NCBI RefSeq assembly: GCF_002844555.1
Contig: NZ_PJNI01000007.1
Location: forward strand, 62,001-126,000
Length of the DNA stretch: 64,000 nucleotides
Origin: Brumimicrobium salinarum
GTDB lineage: Bacteria > Bacteroidota > Bacteroidia > Flavobacteriales_D > Crocinitomicaceae
Direction: 5' to 3'
This document shows, piece after piece, positions 54,390-63,088 of the stretch. Each line of letters starts with the position of its first letter. Positions within the stretch are counted from its first letter, which is position 1. Made by a program: the position numbers and the translations under genes. The notes below the pieces were generated by a model. The model worked only from the letters and a program-made list of their open reading frames with translations. It did not search any database and was not told the origin of the DNA.

Positions 54390-54736
54390 CCTTTTCTAAT
54401 TGATTTCTGAATACTACCGATAATTCTTAAAATCTCTTCAATATCATTAATCAAGTTCTGACTATGTGTTGGTTCTAAATATTGTGAATCTCGTAAAAGT
54501 CTAATCCAGTATTTAGTTTCTCGGGCTTCTTTATATGAAATGGTGAGTTTAGCGAAAAAGTCTTTCTTAGATTGACCTCCAATTGCTTCTTCAATATTTG
54601 CTCCAATTGATGTTCCCGAACGTAAGATTTGTTTACTTAAAACATACTCTTTTTTGTCGCTTTGTAAATGTTTGTAAAGACTGATGATTTTTAAGGAAAA
54701 AGCATAACTTTTGGTTTGAATGATATTATCTTTCAT
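54386..54736 (-). CDS. Four-helix-bundle protein (S23/IVP, Avd-like), second copy
   Basis: 116 aa from the ATG at 54736. KIISLYKHLQSDKKEYVLSK, QILRSGTSIGANIEEA and LTISYKEARETKYWIRLL are the family motifs, and it is clearly homologous to the 42061-42423 protein. Like that gene it sits in a nest of short repeats (arrays 2 and 3), here on both sides in the same orientation. Role in rRNA or DNA binding is not shown. Confidence 0.88.
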   Translation of the reverse strand: MKDNIIQTKSYAFSLKIISLYKHLQSDKKEYVLSKQILRSGTSIGANIEEAIGGQSKKDFFAKLTISYKEARETKYWIRLLRDSQYLEPTHSQNLINDIEEILRIIGSIQKSIRKG

Positions 54737-54830
54737 GTGATTTAGGTTTTTAAAAGTATTAAAACTGCTTAATAAAGTTACAAATAATAAAAACAATATC
54801 CACCAAACAATCTAAAATACTTTCCGTATA

Positions 54831-55153
54831 ATTCGTAATTCTCTCATTCGTAATTCGTAATTGACTAATTCGTAATTCGTAATTCTCCCATTCGTAATTC
54901 GTAATTAAACCATTCGTAATTAAAACAAGCCCCAACGGAGATGGAAAAAGGCTCCCAAATCATCACCCAATCCGTAATTAAATCCTTCGTAATTTCCTAA
55001 TTCGTAATTCTCCCATTCGTAATTCGTAATTCTCCCATTCGTAATTCGTAATTCTCCCATTCGTAATTCGTAATTCCCCCTAATTCGTAATTAAACCATT
55101 CGTAATTCCATAATTCGTAATTGTCTAATTCGTAATTGACTAATTCGTAATTG
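54831..55153. repeat. ATTCGTAATTG-type repeat array 3 (about 320 bp)
   Basis: More than 20 ATTCGTAATT-like units with irregular linkers (CTCCC, ACCC, GTC, ACTA), interrupted near 54930-54970 by non-repeat sequence. It ends inside the last codons of the sugar dehydrogenase gene. The 403 bases between 54737 and 55139 have no gene. Confidence 0.92.
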
Positions 55154-56402
55154 AATATAGCTTCCCCCCATCCGTTACCACAAAAAGTTCCCCATTCTCT
55201 CCTTGCGTTATCGCTCTAAATCGTTCTCCTTCGTCAGCTAGAATTCTTTCTTCACCAACGACTTTATTGTTTTCGATGACCAGCCTTGCAATGTGATTAC
55301 TGTTTAATCCGCAGAGGAAAAGATTATTTTCCCATTCAGGAATGTTGTTTCCTTTATAAAATGTCATTCCGCTTGGAGAAAGCACAGGGTCCCAGTAATA
55401 AACAGGTTGTTCCATGCCTTCTTTTTGCTGAATTACGGGATCGCCAATTTTCCCGCCTGCATATTCAATTCCGTAGGTGATTATTGGCCAACCATAGTTG
55501 TTTCCGGGTTTAATTAAATTCAATTCGTCTCCACCGCGCGGACCAAATTCGTTGCTCCATAAGTCACCTGTTACGGGGTGAAAAGCCAAGCCCTGTGGAT
55601 TGCGGTGACCATAAGTATAGATTTCTGGTAATGCTCCTTCTTGGCTTTCAAATGGATTTCCAGCAACTGGTTTTCCATCGGTGGTGATGTGAATTATTTT
55701 TCCAAATGAGGTGTTCAAATCTTGTGCTTTTACGCGGGTTTCTTTGTCGGAACGCTCTCCAATGCTTACAAATAAATCGCCGTTTTCATCAAAAATCACT
55801 CGGCCGCCATAATGTAGTTTTCCGTCATAAGTGGGAGTAGCACGGTAAATTACTTCTACATTTTTAATCGATTTTTCATCATCTGCTAATTTTCCTTTGG
55901 CCACTGCCGTATGATTTCCATCGTCAACTCTTTCGGTAAAAGTCCAATAAATCATTCGACTATTTGAAAAGTCTGGCGATAAAGTCAAGCCTAATAATCC
56001 TCCTTGACCACGATCATCAACTTCTGGAATTCCTGTGATTTTTTCACTTACTTTTCCAGTTGAAACATCGACAATGCGCATTACTCCTTCGTTTTCGTTG
56101 ATGAGTAAACGTCCATCTGGAAGTTCTACAATTCCCCATGGTTTCTTTAACTCTTTGGTGATGATTTTCGTTTTATAAGGTGTTTCTGTCTTCACACCTG
56201 CAATTCTGGTTTGACCTTCAAAGGCAGGTTCAAAATCAGCATTTGCTTTTCTCGTTTCCACAGGTGGTAGAGAATCTTCAACGGTTTTATCCTGCTTTGC
56301 CGTGTCAGTTGAATTTGTTGAATTCGCATCAGATGTCGAGTTTGCCGATGTGCATGCTGCGAATATCGAAGCGAAAAATATAGATGTAAAAACTTGTTTC
56401 AT
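55140..56402 (-). CDS. PQQ-dependent sugar dehydrogenase (GSDH-type) lipoprotein
   Basis: 420 aa; lipobox IFAAC near residue 16 and a Ser/Asn/Thr-rich linker, then a six-bladed beta-propeller: TKELKKPWGIVELPDGRLL, RGQGGLLGLTLSPDFSNS, GDLFVSIGERSD, TYGHRNPQGLAFHP and PGNNYGWPIITYGIEY. The family oxidises aldoses with pyrroloquinoline quinone on the outside of the inner membrane or outer membrane. The final ITN and stop are encoded by repeat array 3. Confidence 0.9.
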   Translation of the reverse strand: MKQVFTSIFFASIFAACTSANSTSDANSTNSTDTAKQDKTVEDSLPPVETRKANADFEPAFEGQTRIAGVKTETPYKTKIITKELKKPWGIVELPDGRLLINENEGVMRIVDVSTGKVSEKITGIPEVDDRGQGGLLGLTLSPDFSNSRMIYWTFTERVDDGNHTAVAKGKLADDEKSIKNVEVIYRATPTYDGKLHYGGRVIFDENGDLFVSIGERSDKETRVKAQDLNTSFGKIIHITTDGKPVAGNPFESQEGALPEIYTYGHRNPQGLAFHPVTGDLWSNEFGPRGGDELNLIKPGNNYGWPIITYGIEYAGGKIGDPVIQQKEGMEQPVYYWDPVLSPSGMTFYKGNNIPEWENNLFLCGLNSNHIARLVIENNKVVGEERILADEGERFRAITQGENGELFVVTDGGKLYSITN

Positions 56403-56598
56403 GAATTTCGTTTTAAATACAAAAAATAAATATTGTACCTATAAATATAGATTTTTTGAGCGATTGATTGATATAAACGTATTAATTTTTGATAAATTAA
56501 AAAACAGAAAAAGTTAAATCTACTTGCTAAGTAAGTTATAGCTTTATCTAATTATCATTTTATTATTTTTAGGATCTAGAATAAATAAAGTCGAGATA

Positions 56599-57096
56599 AT
56601 GCAACTCACACATTACAATAACCGATTCAAAAAGCGGAAGTTTCCCATTTTTCTTATCTGCGATAACGTAACAAATGCACCGAATATCGGAAGTTTGTTT
56701 CGCATTGCTGATGCTTTTGGCGTTGAAAAACTGATTTTATGTGGCGAAGTCAACCTAGGAAGAAAAGTGACGAAAACTTCTCGTTCTACGGAGAAATATG
56801 TGCCTTACGAATTGCATGATTCTACTTTGGAAGTTGTCAAAGATCTAAAAAATAAAGGTATTCAAATGATGGCCATAGAAATTACAAAAACAAGTCAGGC
56901 GATTCAAACTTATCAATTTCCCTTATCTCGTCCCATAGCTTTAATTGTAGGTGATGAGAATTTTGGCGTTTCAGAAGATGTATTGGAATTGATGGATGAA
57001 ACTCTTCATATTGAGATGTTTGGAGAAAATAGCAGTATAAATGTGGCACAAGCTGCTAATATCGCTTTGTATGAATTGACCAGACAATTGCTTTAA
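56599..57096 (+). CDS. TrmH-family RNA methyltransferase (short form)
   Basis: 165 aa, only the SPOUT knot domain: motif 1 ICDNVTNAPNIGSLFRIADAFG, motif 2 ALIVGDENFGVSEDVLEL, motif 3 SSINVAQAANIALYEL. It is like TrmL/TrmH ribose methyltransferases that act on tRNA, but the substrate is not certain. Followed by tex after 42 bases. Confidence 0.9.
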   Translation: MQLTHYNNRFKKRKFPIFLICDNVTNAPNIGSLFRIADAFGVEKLILCGEVNLGRKVTKTSRSTEKYVPYELHDSTLEVVKDLKNKGIQMMAIEITKTSQAIQTYQFPLSRPIALIVGDENFGVSEDVLELMDETLHIEMFGENSSINVAQAANIALYELTRQLL

Positions 57097-57138
57097 CCTG
57101 CATTATTCTTATTTTTATCGCGTTAAAAACAATGATCA

Positions 57139-59250
57139 ATGAACGAAGTAAAATATATTCTCAATCATACCCAACTTCAATCCAAAAACATTGAAGCAAC
57201 TCTAAAATTGCTTTCCGAAGGAGCGACTATTCCTTTTATTTCTCGTTACAGAAAAGAAGCAACAGGCGGACTCGATGAGGTTGAAATTGCCAACATTCGT
57301 GATGCAAGTTTGCAGTACAATAAAATAACCGACCGACAAACAACCATCAAAAAAGCCATTGAAGAACAAGAAGCTTTAACGGATGAATTAAGAAATAAAA
57401 TCAATGCGTGTTTTGATCTCAATGAATTAGAAGATCTTTATTTACCGTATAAAAAGAAACGAAAAACAAGAGCAGAAGCCGCCCGACAATTAGGATTGGA
57501 AGGTCTGGCAAAACTCATTATGTCGCAAGGTGGTCAAACTCCAGAAGATGCAGCAAAACGATTTGTGAAAGATAAAGTAAACGACGCAGAAGCGGCTTTG
57601 GCTGGAGCGCGAGATATTATTGCAGAATGGATCAACGAAAATAGTGCAGTGAGAAGTCGCTTGCGGAAATCGTATTCCAATTATAGTCAGCTGACTTCAA
57701 AAGTCGTGAAAACGAAAAAAGAAGAAGCTGAGAAATACCGAGATTATTTTGATTATTCGTCTTCCCTTAAGAAATGTCCTTCGTATCGATTCTTGGCGAT
57801 TTATCGTGCCAATAAAGAAGGATTGTTACGCATGAAAGTTGTGGTAGACGAAGATCATATTTTTGATTTTCTACACCGTTATTATGTGAAAGGAAATTCT
57901 CCAATGAACGAACAAATTGAATTGGCGTATGAAGATGCTTATAAAAGATTGTTACATCCAGCCTTGGAGAATGAAGCTTTATCGGAGAAGAAAACGGAAG
58001 CAGATATAAGTGCCATAAAGGTGTTTTCAGATAATTTGAGACAATTGCTACTCGCTCCACCTTTAGGGAAAAGACGCATTTTAGCCATCGATCCAGGATT
58101 TAGAACAGGCTGTAAAGTTGTTTGTATCGATGAAGCAGGTGAGTTACTGACCAACGCAACTATTTTTCCACACGCTCCACAGCGAGAAACAGATAAAGCA
58201 AAAAGTAAGATTTGGCAATTGGTGGAAGCACATAAAATTGATGCCATTGCGATTGGAAATGGAACTGCAAGTCGAGAAACAGAATTTATGGTGAAACGCA
58301 TAAAATTCAAAACGGATATAGATATTTTTGTCGTTTCTGAAGACGGCGCTTCGGTGTACAGTGCGAGTTCCATCGCCCGACAAGAATTTCCAGATTATGA
58401 TGTTACAGTCCGTGGTGCAGTTTCCATCGGACGAAGATTAATGGATCCTTTGGCAGAATTGGTGAAAATTGATCCAAAATCAATTGGAGTTGGGCAATAC
58501 CAGCACGAAGTTGACCAAAAACTACTGAAAGAAAGTTTGGACGATGTAGTGATTTCTGCGGTAAACGAAGTGGGGGTGAATCTAAATACAGCATCTCCAT
58601 ATTTATTGAGCTATGTTTCTGGATTAGGACCTCAATTGGCAGAAAATATAGTAGAATTCCGAAGAGAGAATAACGGATTTTCATCGCGAAAACAACTGAA
58701 AAAAGTCAAACGACTTGGAGAAAAAGCATTTGAACAATGTGCAGGTTTTTTAAGAATTACGGACGGAAAAATTCCTTTGGATAATTCTGCTGTACATCCT
58801 GAATCTTATGCAGCAATCGAAAAAATGGCCAAACAATTAAATATGACGGTTGAGGATTTAATTGGTAATGCGGAAGTCTTAGATAGTTTGAAACAATCCG
58901 ATTTCTCCTACATAGACGCATTTACATTCGAGGACATCATAAAAGAATTGAAAAAACCAGGACGCGATCCAAGAAAGAAAGTAAAGGTCTTAGAATTTGA
59001 CAGCACAGTAAACACAATTGATGACTTATCGGTAGGCAAAAAACTCAATGGAATTGTCACCAACGTCACCAATTTTGGAGCATTTGTCAACATTGGTATC
59101 AAAGAAAATGGTTTGATTCACAAATCCAATTTAGCAAATACCTACGTTGAAAACCCAGCAGATTACATCAAGTTGCATGAACATGTTACCGTAGAAGTAA
59201 TTCAATTGGATGTTGCAAGAAAAAGAATAGGATTAAAGAGAGTAGAGTAG
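57139..59250 (+). CDS. tex: RNA-binding transcriptional accessory protein Tex
   Basis: 703 aa: Tex N-terminal domain, then YqgF-like RNase H fold (ILAIDPGFRTGCKVVCIDEAGEL, VSEDGASVYSASSIARQEFP), helix-hairpin-helix region (NTASPYLLSYVSGLGPQLAENI), and a C-terminal S1 domain (about 625-700; GIVTNVTNFGAFVNIGIKEN). It is a conserved cytoplasmic nucleic-acid binding protein linked to transcription. Full length is present. Confidence 0.96.
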   Translation: MNEVKYILNHTQLQSKNIEATLKLLSEGATIPFISRYRKEATGGLDEVEIANIRDASLQYNKITDRQTTIKKAIEEQEALTDELRNKINACFDLNELEDLYLPYKKKRKTRAEAARQLGLEGLAKLIMSQGGQTPEDAAKRFVKDKVNDAEAALAGARDIIAEWINENSAVRSRLRKSYSNYSQLTSKVVKTKKEEAEKYRDYFDYSSSLKKCPSYRFLAIYRANKEGLLRMKVVVDEDHIFDFLHRYYVKGNSPMNEQIELAYEDAYKRLLHPALENEALSEKKTEADISAIKVFSDNLRQLLLAPPLGKRRILAIDPGFRTGCKVVCIDEAGELLTNATIFPHAPQRETDKAKSKIWQLVEAHKIDAIAIGNGTASRETEFMVKRIKFKTDIDIFVVSEDGASVYSASSIARQEFPDYDVTVRGAVSIGRRLMDPLAELVKIDPKSIGVGQYQHEVDQKLLKESLDDVVISAVNEVGVNLNTASPYLLSYVSGLGPQLAENIVEFRRENNGFSSRKQLKKVKRLGEKAFEQCAGFLRITDGKIPLDNSAVHPESYAAIEKMAKQLNMTVEDLIGNAEVLDSLKQSDFSYIDAFTFEDIIKELKKPGRDPRKKVKVLEFDSTVNTIDDLSVGKKLNGIVTNVTNFGAFVNIGIKENGLIHKSNLANTYVENPADYIKLHEHVTVEVIQLDVARKRIGLKRVE

Positions 59251-59566
59251 AAGCTGAACCCACACCGATGCTGTTGTTTTATGTTTAATAGATTGATATG
59301 GCGGCCTATATCTGCCTACTCCTCCAATCTGCTTCCTGTTGTGCTACGCTGTTTATTCAATTATGAATGATTCAATTACGAATGATTCAATTACGAATTA
59401 CGAATTAATCAATTACGAATTCGTTAATTACGAATTTAGGCGCAAAAAGGAGCTTCCAAGGTCGCTCTTTTTGAGCCTACAGCTGGGCACAACAGTTCAT
59501 CAGGATTTCCGTATCCGTCAGGGCCGGGAGTGATTACCATTGAAACACACTTTTCTTATAGGAGAA
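59251..59566. other. Post-tex spacer with repeats and a possible gene remnant
   Basis: 316 bases, mostly non-coding, which separates tex from the MITE and integron region. It holds reversed ATTCGTAATT units at 59355-59437. A frame at about 59486-59566 encodes an untyped fragment containing GHNSSSGFPYPSGPGVITIE that ends at the MITE boundary; too short to classify. Confidence 0.45.
59355..59437. repeat. Inverted ATTACGAAT repeats (array 4)
   Basis: Same word as arrays 1-3 but on the opposite strand (CAATTACGAATTACGAATT), placed after tex. Confidence 0.85.
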
Positions 59567-59804
59567 TTAACCCGGATTATTCATGCATTTAATTTTAAAT
59601 CTATTCTAGGCACAAGACCTAAAGTAATATATGTATATTTCGCGGGGCTTGTAACGACGAATAGATCAAAATTAAATCAAAATCTTACAAATACACAAAT
59701 ACCCAAAAATGGGTTTCTCAAATTTTACAGGAGATTCAGTTAAAACACTGACTTTCAGACGTTAATATCCTTAAACTTTAAGATTGGTGAATAATTCGGG
59801 TTAA
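59567..59804 (+). mobile_element. MITE-like element, copy 3 (238 bp)
   Basis: Ends TTAACCCGGATTATTCA and TGAATAATTCGGGTTAA; same length as copy 2 and about 97% identical to its reverse complement. It borders a truncated tyrosine recombinase: the recombinase frame opens only 3 bases after the right TTAA, so the element has replaced or cut off the N-terminal part of that gene. Confidence 0.92.
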
Positions 59805-59807
59805 AGA

Positions 59808-60032
59808 GTGTTAAAAATCATTAAGAAAGCAATAAAAAAGGCAGGAATAAAGAAACCCGTTACGCTTCATTGGTTGCGCCATAGCTATGCTACCCATTTA
59901 CACGAAAGTGGAACTGATATTCGTTTTATTCAAGAACTGCTTGGACATAAGAGCTCTAAAACAACAGAGCTCTATACCCACGTTAGTAATAAAAGTATAC
60001 AAAACATCAGAAGTCCTTATGATGATTTATAA
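59808..60032 (+). pseudogene. Tyrosine recombinase (integron-integrase-like) C-terminal fragment
   Basis: Only 74 codons remain, from the right end of MITE copy 3. Catalytic motifs are all present in this part: H21 and R24 in [12 protein letters not shown]47 in [13 protein letters not shown], and the nucleophile Y56. The tail [16 protein letters not shown] resembles that of integron-type integrases. The N-terminal core-binding domain and the first catalytic arginine are missing, so the protein is inactive. It faces the same direction as the cassettes, with its 3' end next to them. Confidence 0.85.
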
Positions 60033-60157
60033 AAAATATAGGTTAATTCAAAAAAATCGTTAAATTTGAGATAATCGAAGTAGGATAAAACTGTACAATA
60101 TTTCTGTTTTTAGCATATATTGTGCAATTTATATGTATGTATAAACGAGTTGGGGGC
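60033..60157 (+). other. Candidate attI region with first core site (GTTGGGGGC at 60149-60157)
   Basis: No palindrome of attC type precedes this core site. The left core box of attC1 (GCCCACAAC) matches its reverse complement in 8 of 9 bases, as expected for a cassette inserted here. An imperfect inverted repeat (TGTACAATAT with ATATTGTGCA) lies just upstream and could be a promoter or integrase-binding site. Confidence 0.5.
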
Positions 60158-60172
60158 AATTAAAACAAACCT

Positions 60173-61252
60173 ATGCAGATAACAGAACTTCTAAGATTGA
60201 CAGAATGGTTCAAGACAAACATTGTCGGGGAGAAAATCCCTAATTTATACAAGAACCTTTTTAATAAAATGAATCAAAACGCTTCAAATAATAAACAGCC
60301 ATTTGAAGACGAAAAGAATAGCTTGTTTAAAGCTCTGAAAACCGTAAATCTAAATTCATTGACGTTAGAGCAAATTAAATTTCTTGAACAATTGGAAGTT
60401 TTAGAGCTCTTGGGAGATGAAGGAATAAACAATATAGAATCGATACTTTATGAAAACAGCTTAGACATTGCGACTGCGGCAAAAAAAGTAGGAGAATACA
60501 ATACTATAGTTCAAAATTGCGTGAACACAATTAATGAGTTAGACTCAACTTTAGGTAAGTCATTCTCAATTGAAGATGATGAATTGCCTGAAGATACAAT
60601 TATGATGCGCGTGTATTTCCAAGATGGAGTTGCGATAAATGATATTACTGATTTTAAGAAACTTGGTTCTGTTTGGCATGAAATAGGTCGTGGAATTGCA
60701 ATGGCACAAGGCCAGACTCCAGAAGACTTTAAAATAGTCGGAGCTCAGAAAGGCTCTTTAATAATTGAAATGGCGATTTTAGCAGGAATTGCTACTTCAG
60801 TAAGTACAATACTTCTTAAAGGGCTAAAAGTTGCTGAACGAGTTATTGATATTCTAAAAAAAGCTGAAGAACTGAAAGCAATGAAACTGTCAAATAAAAA
60901 AATTGAACAAGACATTAAAAAAGAAGCCAAGACAGAGAAAGAAAATGGAATACAATTAATACTTGACGCAGCTTTAGAAGAACTTGGTATTGACAAAGAA
61001 TCAGAAGGTGACAAAGTGAATGCATTGGAAAAGTCAATTACCAAATTAATTGATTTCACTCAAAAAGGTGGAGCGGTAGATTTCATTGAACCTGAAGAAG
61101 AAGAGATAGACGAATCGGATGATAATGAATCACAAGAAGAATCAAATTCTTCAGTCAGAGAAGAAATTAAAAAACTGAAAAGTAATATGCAAGAAATCAG
61201 ACAGTTAGAAAGTAAAATGAAACTGCTCGAAGATAAAATTGAAAAAAAATAA
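60173..61252 (+). CDS. Cassette 1 protein, unknown function
   Basis: 359 aa, not recognised with certainty. Residues 1-190 are charged and helical; a hydrophobic stretch at 194-218 (GSLIIEMAILAGIATSVSTI) follows and is reminiscent of helices at the end of bacterial stress or defence proteins; the C-terminal third is strongly coiled coil and acidic (EPEEEEIDESDD). No signal peptide. Single gene of cassette 1, start 23 bases after the core site, stop 2 bases before attC1. Confidence 0.75.
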   Translation: MQITELLRLTEWFKTNIVGEKIPNLYKNLFNKMNQNASNNKQPFEDEKNSLFKALKTVNLNSLTLEQIKFLEQLEVLELLGDEGINNIESILYENSLDIATAAKKVGEYNTIVQNCVNTINELDSTLGKSFSIEDDELPEDTIMMRVYFQDGVAINDITDFKKLGSVWHEIGRGIAMAQGQTPEDFKIVGAQKGSLIIEMAILAGIATSVSTILLKGLKVAERVIDILKKAEELKAMKLSNKKIEQDIKKEAKTEKENGIQLILDAALEELGIDKESEGDKVNALEKSITKLIDFTQKGGAVDFIEPEEEEIDESDDNESQEESNSSVREEIKKLKSNMQEIRQLESKMKLLEDKIEKK

Positions 61253-61254
61253 CT

Positions 61255-61390
61255 GCCCACAACAGCGCATATAGTTTATGGCGGAATTATTGACAAATCC
61301 AAAGTTTTTGTATTTTTAGAAACGTAAAACCTTAACCGAAACATTTGCTCTAATTTGCCCGCCACAAACCATATGCGCAAACCGTTATGC
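61255..61390 (+). other. attC site 1 (136 bp)
   Basis: Left core box GCCCACAAC (61255-61263), right core GTTATGC (61384-61390). The arms GCGCATATAG/CATATGCGC and TTTATGGCGG/CCGCCACAAA pair with few mismatches, with a variable middle of about 75 bases. The right spacer is 4 bases longer than the left, as in attC2. The left box is complementary to the start of cassette 1 (60149-60157). Confidence 0.8.
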
Positions 61391-61409
61391 GCAACATAAA
61401 TAGAACAAC

Positions 61410-62054
61410 ATGCTAAAAAAAATATTTGGTTCAAAATCGGAACCTATACCTGAAAGAACACTCGATGAAATCAAGAATATCTGTAAAATTGTATTTATAG
61501 ACGACAGAGCCTTTCCTATAATTGATATCCTTAAAAATTCTAACTGGAAAAATGTGACAAGACTACGGGATGTAGCTTCATTAAGTCAAACAGAAATAGT
61601 TGAGGGGCATATATTGTTTGTAGATATTCAAGGCGTTGGCAAAAAACTTAAATTAGAAGATGAAGGATTAGGTTTAATAGTCGCATTAAAGAAAAAGTAC
61701 CCACATAAAAGAGTAATTGCTTACAGTTCTGAAGATGAAGGACAAGTACAGGCTTTTCATGAAGGAATAAATGTTGCAGATAGCAGATTGAGTAAAAATG
61801 CGGCAACTTATCAATTTGAATTCTTAGTTGAAAAGTATGCTAAAGAAGCTTTTTCAATGAGCGAATGTATAGAAAGGATTAAAGGTCATCTCACAAAAGA
61901 ATTAGGTAATTCACCTGAAACGAATGAAATTATTACTAAACTCAATAAAATAAATGCAAAAAATGACTTCTCTCCTTCTATAATATCGAAACACTTTAAT
62001 TTACAAAATGCATCTAGCCTTGCTAGTATAGTTCAACTGTTCTTGAAAGGATAA
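61410..62054 (+). CDS. Receiver-like (REC fold) protein of cassette 2
   Basis: 214 aa. Residues about 25-150 fit a response-regulator receiver fold: acidic pocket D31/D32 (IVFIDDRAF), phospho-acceptor-type D72 in LFVDIQG, S106/S107 in IAYSSED, and K129 in RLSKNA. There is no DNA-binding output domain; the C-terminal ~60 aa are helical and unrecognised. It overlaps functionally with the kinase-like gene 2 bases downstream. It could serve as a signalling partner in a defence switch. Confidence 0.75.
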   Translation: MLKKIFGSKSEPIPERTLDEIKNICKIVFIDDRAFPIIDILKNSNWKNVTRLRDVASLSQTEIVEGHILFVDIQGVGKKLKLEDEGLGLIVALKKKYPHKRVIAYSSEDEGQVQAFHEGINVADSRLSKNAATYQFEFLVEKYAKEAFSMSECIERIKGHLTKELGNSPETNEIITKLNKINAKNDFSPSIISKHFNLQNASSLASIVQLFLKG

Positions 62055-62056
62055 AT

Positions 62057-63088
62057 ATGATAGATTACTTACACATAGAAAAAGACGGGCAGTCCTTTTA
62101 CTCTAGTTTACCAATCGAATACAGCCTCCCAAAGCAACCTGCAAATAGATTTTCTCAGGTTCTTTGTCCAATTGCTAAATGCAAAATGAGACATGGTTAT
62201 TTTGTTATAGATGGATATCAGATTTATATAATTTCTTATCAGGAAAATGTTACAAATAAAATTCTAAATCATTATTTAAACTCCATAGTTCATCTTATCC
62301 CTCTTTTGACAAGTTCTAGACAAAACATGGAGGAAAAGTTAAATAAGAATTTTAGGAGATTAAAACATAACATTGTAACACATAGTACAAATATTCATCA
62401 GGAACTTGAAAAATCTTTTCCACTCTCTAACAATTCTAAAGGAGCAAGGAACCAGATATCAGAAATTAAAGAGACATTAAAGAATGACTTAGACCAGTCA
62501 GCTAAATCCATACTAAAACTTATCAAGTCCTCAAATTTATTAAGATTCGAATTTGATATTTATGATCTACTTAGTTCACCAACTCCCTATTTGGAATTCG
62601 ACAATCACGAAATACATAAAATAATTCTTTTTAATCTAAGCCCCTATTGGTTTGATTTAATACAGAAAAAAACTATTATAAACGTTAATGATTGTTATGA
62701 AAAAGTGAATATAGACCCTAAGTCTATTTCAGTTGTTCTAAGTTTATTATTTGAAAATGCGACTAAATATATCGCAAACAACTCAGAGTTATGTGTAAAG
62801 TTCGAGAAAACCCCAGACTATTTGACAATAAAAATAGAGATGACAAGCCTTAAAATTAAACCTTATAATGTTGATAAAATTATTAATGATGGAGTTTCAG
62901 GCGAATATGCTGAAAAATTAGGACTTTCAGGAGATGGTTTAGGATTAAGCATAGCTAATAAGCTAGTAAAGTATAATAAAGGGGAGCTTTTGATTGAACC
63001 AAATATTAATGAAAGTGAGAATATTCAACAAATGGGTATTCCATATGAAAGAAATAGATTTGTATTAAATTTAAAAAAAAGCGCATAA
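62057..63088 (+). CDS. Histidine-kinase-like ATPase of cassette 2
   Basis: 343 aa, soluble. A N-terminal sensor-like part of about 85 aa, a helical dimerisation segment (about 90-165) with candidate histidine H104 in RRLKHNIVTHS, and a GHKL ATPase domain: N box LLFENATKYI (N234), F-box GVSGEYAEKLGLSG, G box GDGLGLSIANKLV (292-304). The pairing with a REC-like gene in one cassette suggests a two-component unit. The stop codon lies inside the left core box of attC2 (63081-63089). Confidence 0.8.
   Translation: MIDYLHIEKDGQSFYSSLPIEYSLPKQPANRFSQVLCPIAKCKMRHGYFVIDGYQIYIISYQENVTNKILNHYLNSIVHLIPLLTSSRQNMEEKLNKNFRRLKHNIVTHSTNIHQELEKSFPLSNNSKGARNQISEIKETLKNDLDQSAKSILKLIKSSNLLRFEFDIYDLLSSPTPYLEFDNHEIHKIILFNLSPYWFDLIQKKTIINVNDCYEKVNIDPKSISVVLSLLFENATKYIANNSELCVKFEKTPDYLTIKIEMTSLKIKPYNVDKIINDGVSGEYAEKLGLSGDGLGLSIANKLVKYNKGELLIEPNINESENIQQMGIPYERNRFVLNLKKSA

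Noticed and set aside
54831-55153. CRISPR-like array of short repeats
   Set aside because: Unit ATTCGTAATT is only about 10 bases, linkers are irregular and often repeat themselves, and no cas gene is near.
59440-59566. Possible extra attC (GGGCACAACAG word at about 59484)
   Set aside because: No partner arm or GTTRRRY core at a fitting distance, and the site lies upstream of the integrase fragment.
62057-63088. Ordinary two-component system call for cassette 2
   Set aside because: No DNA-binding output domain, no membrane sensor, and an attC-bounded location; treated instead as a candidate mobile signalling pair.
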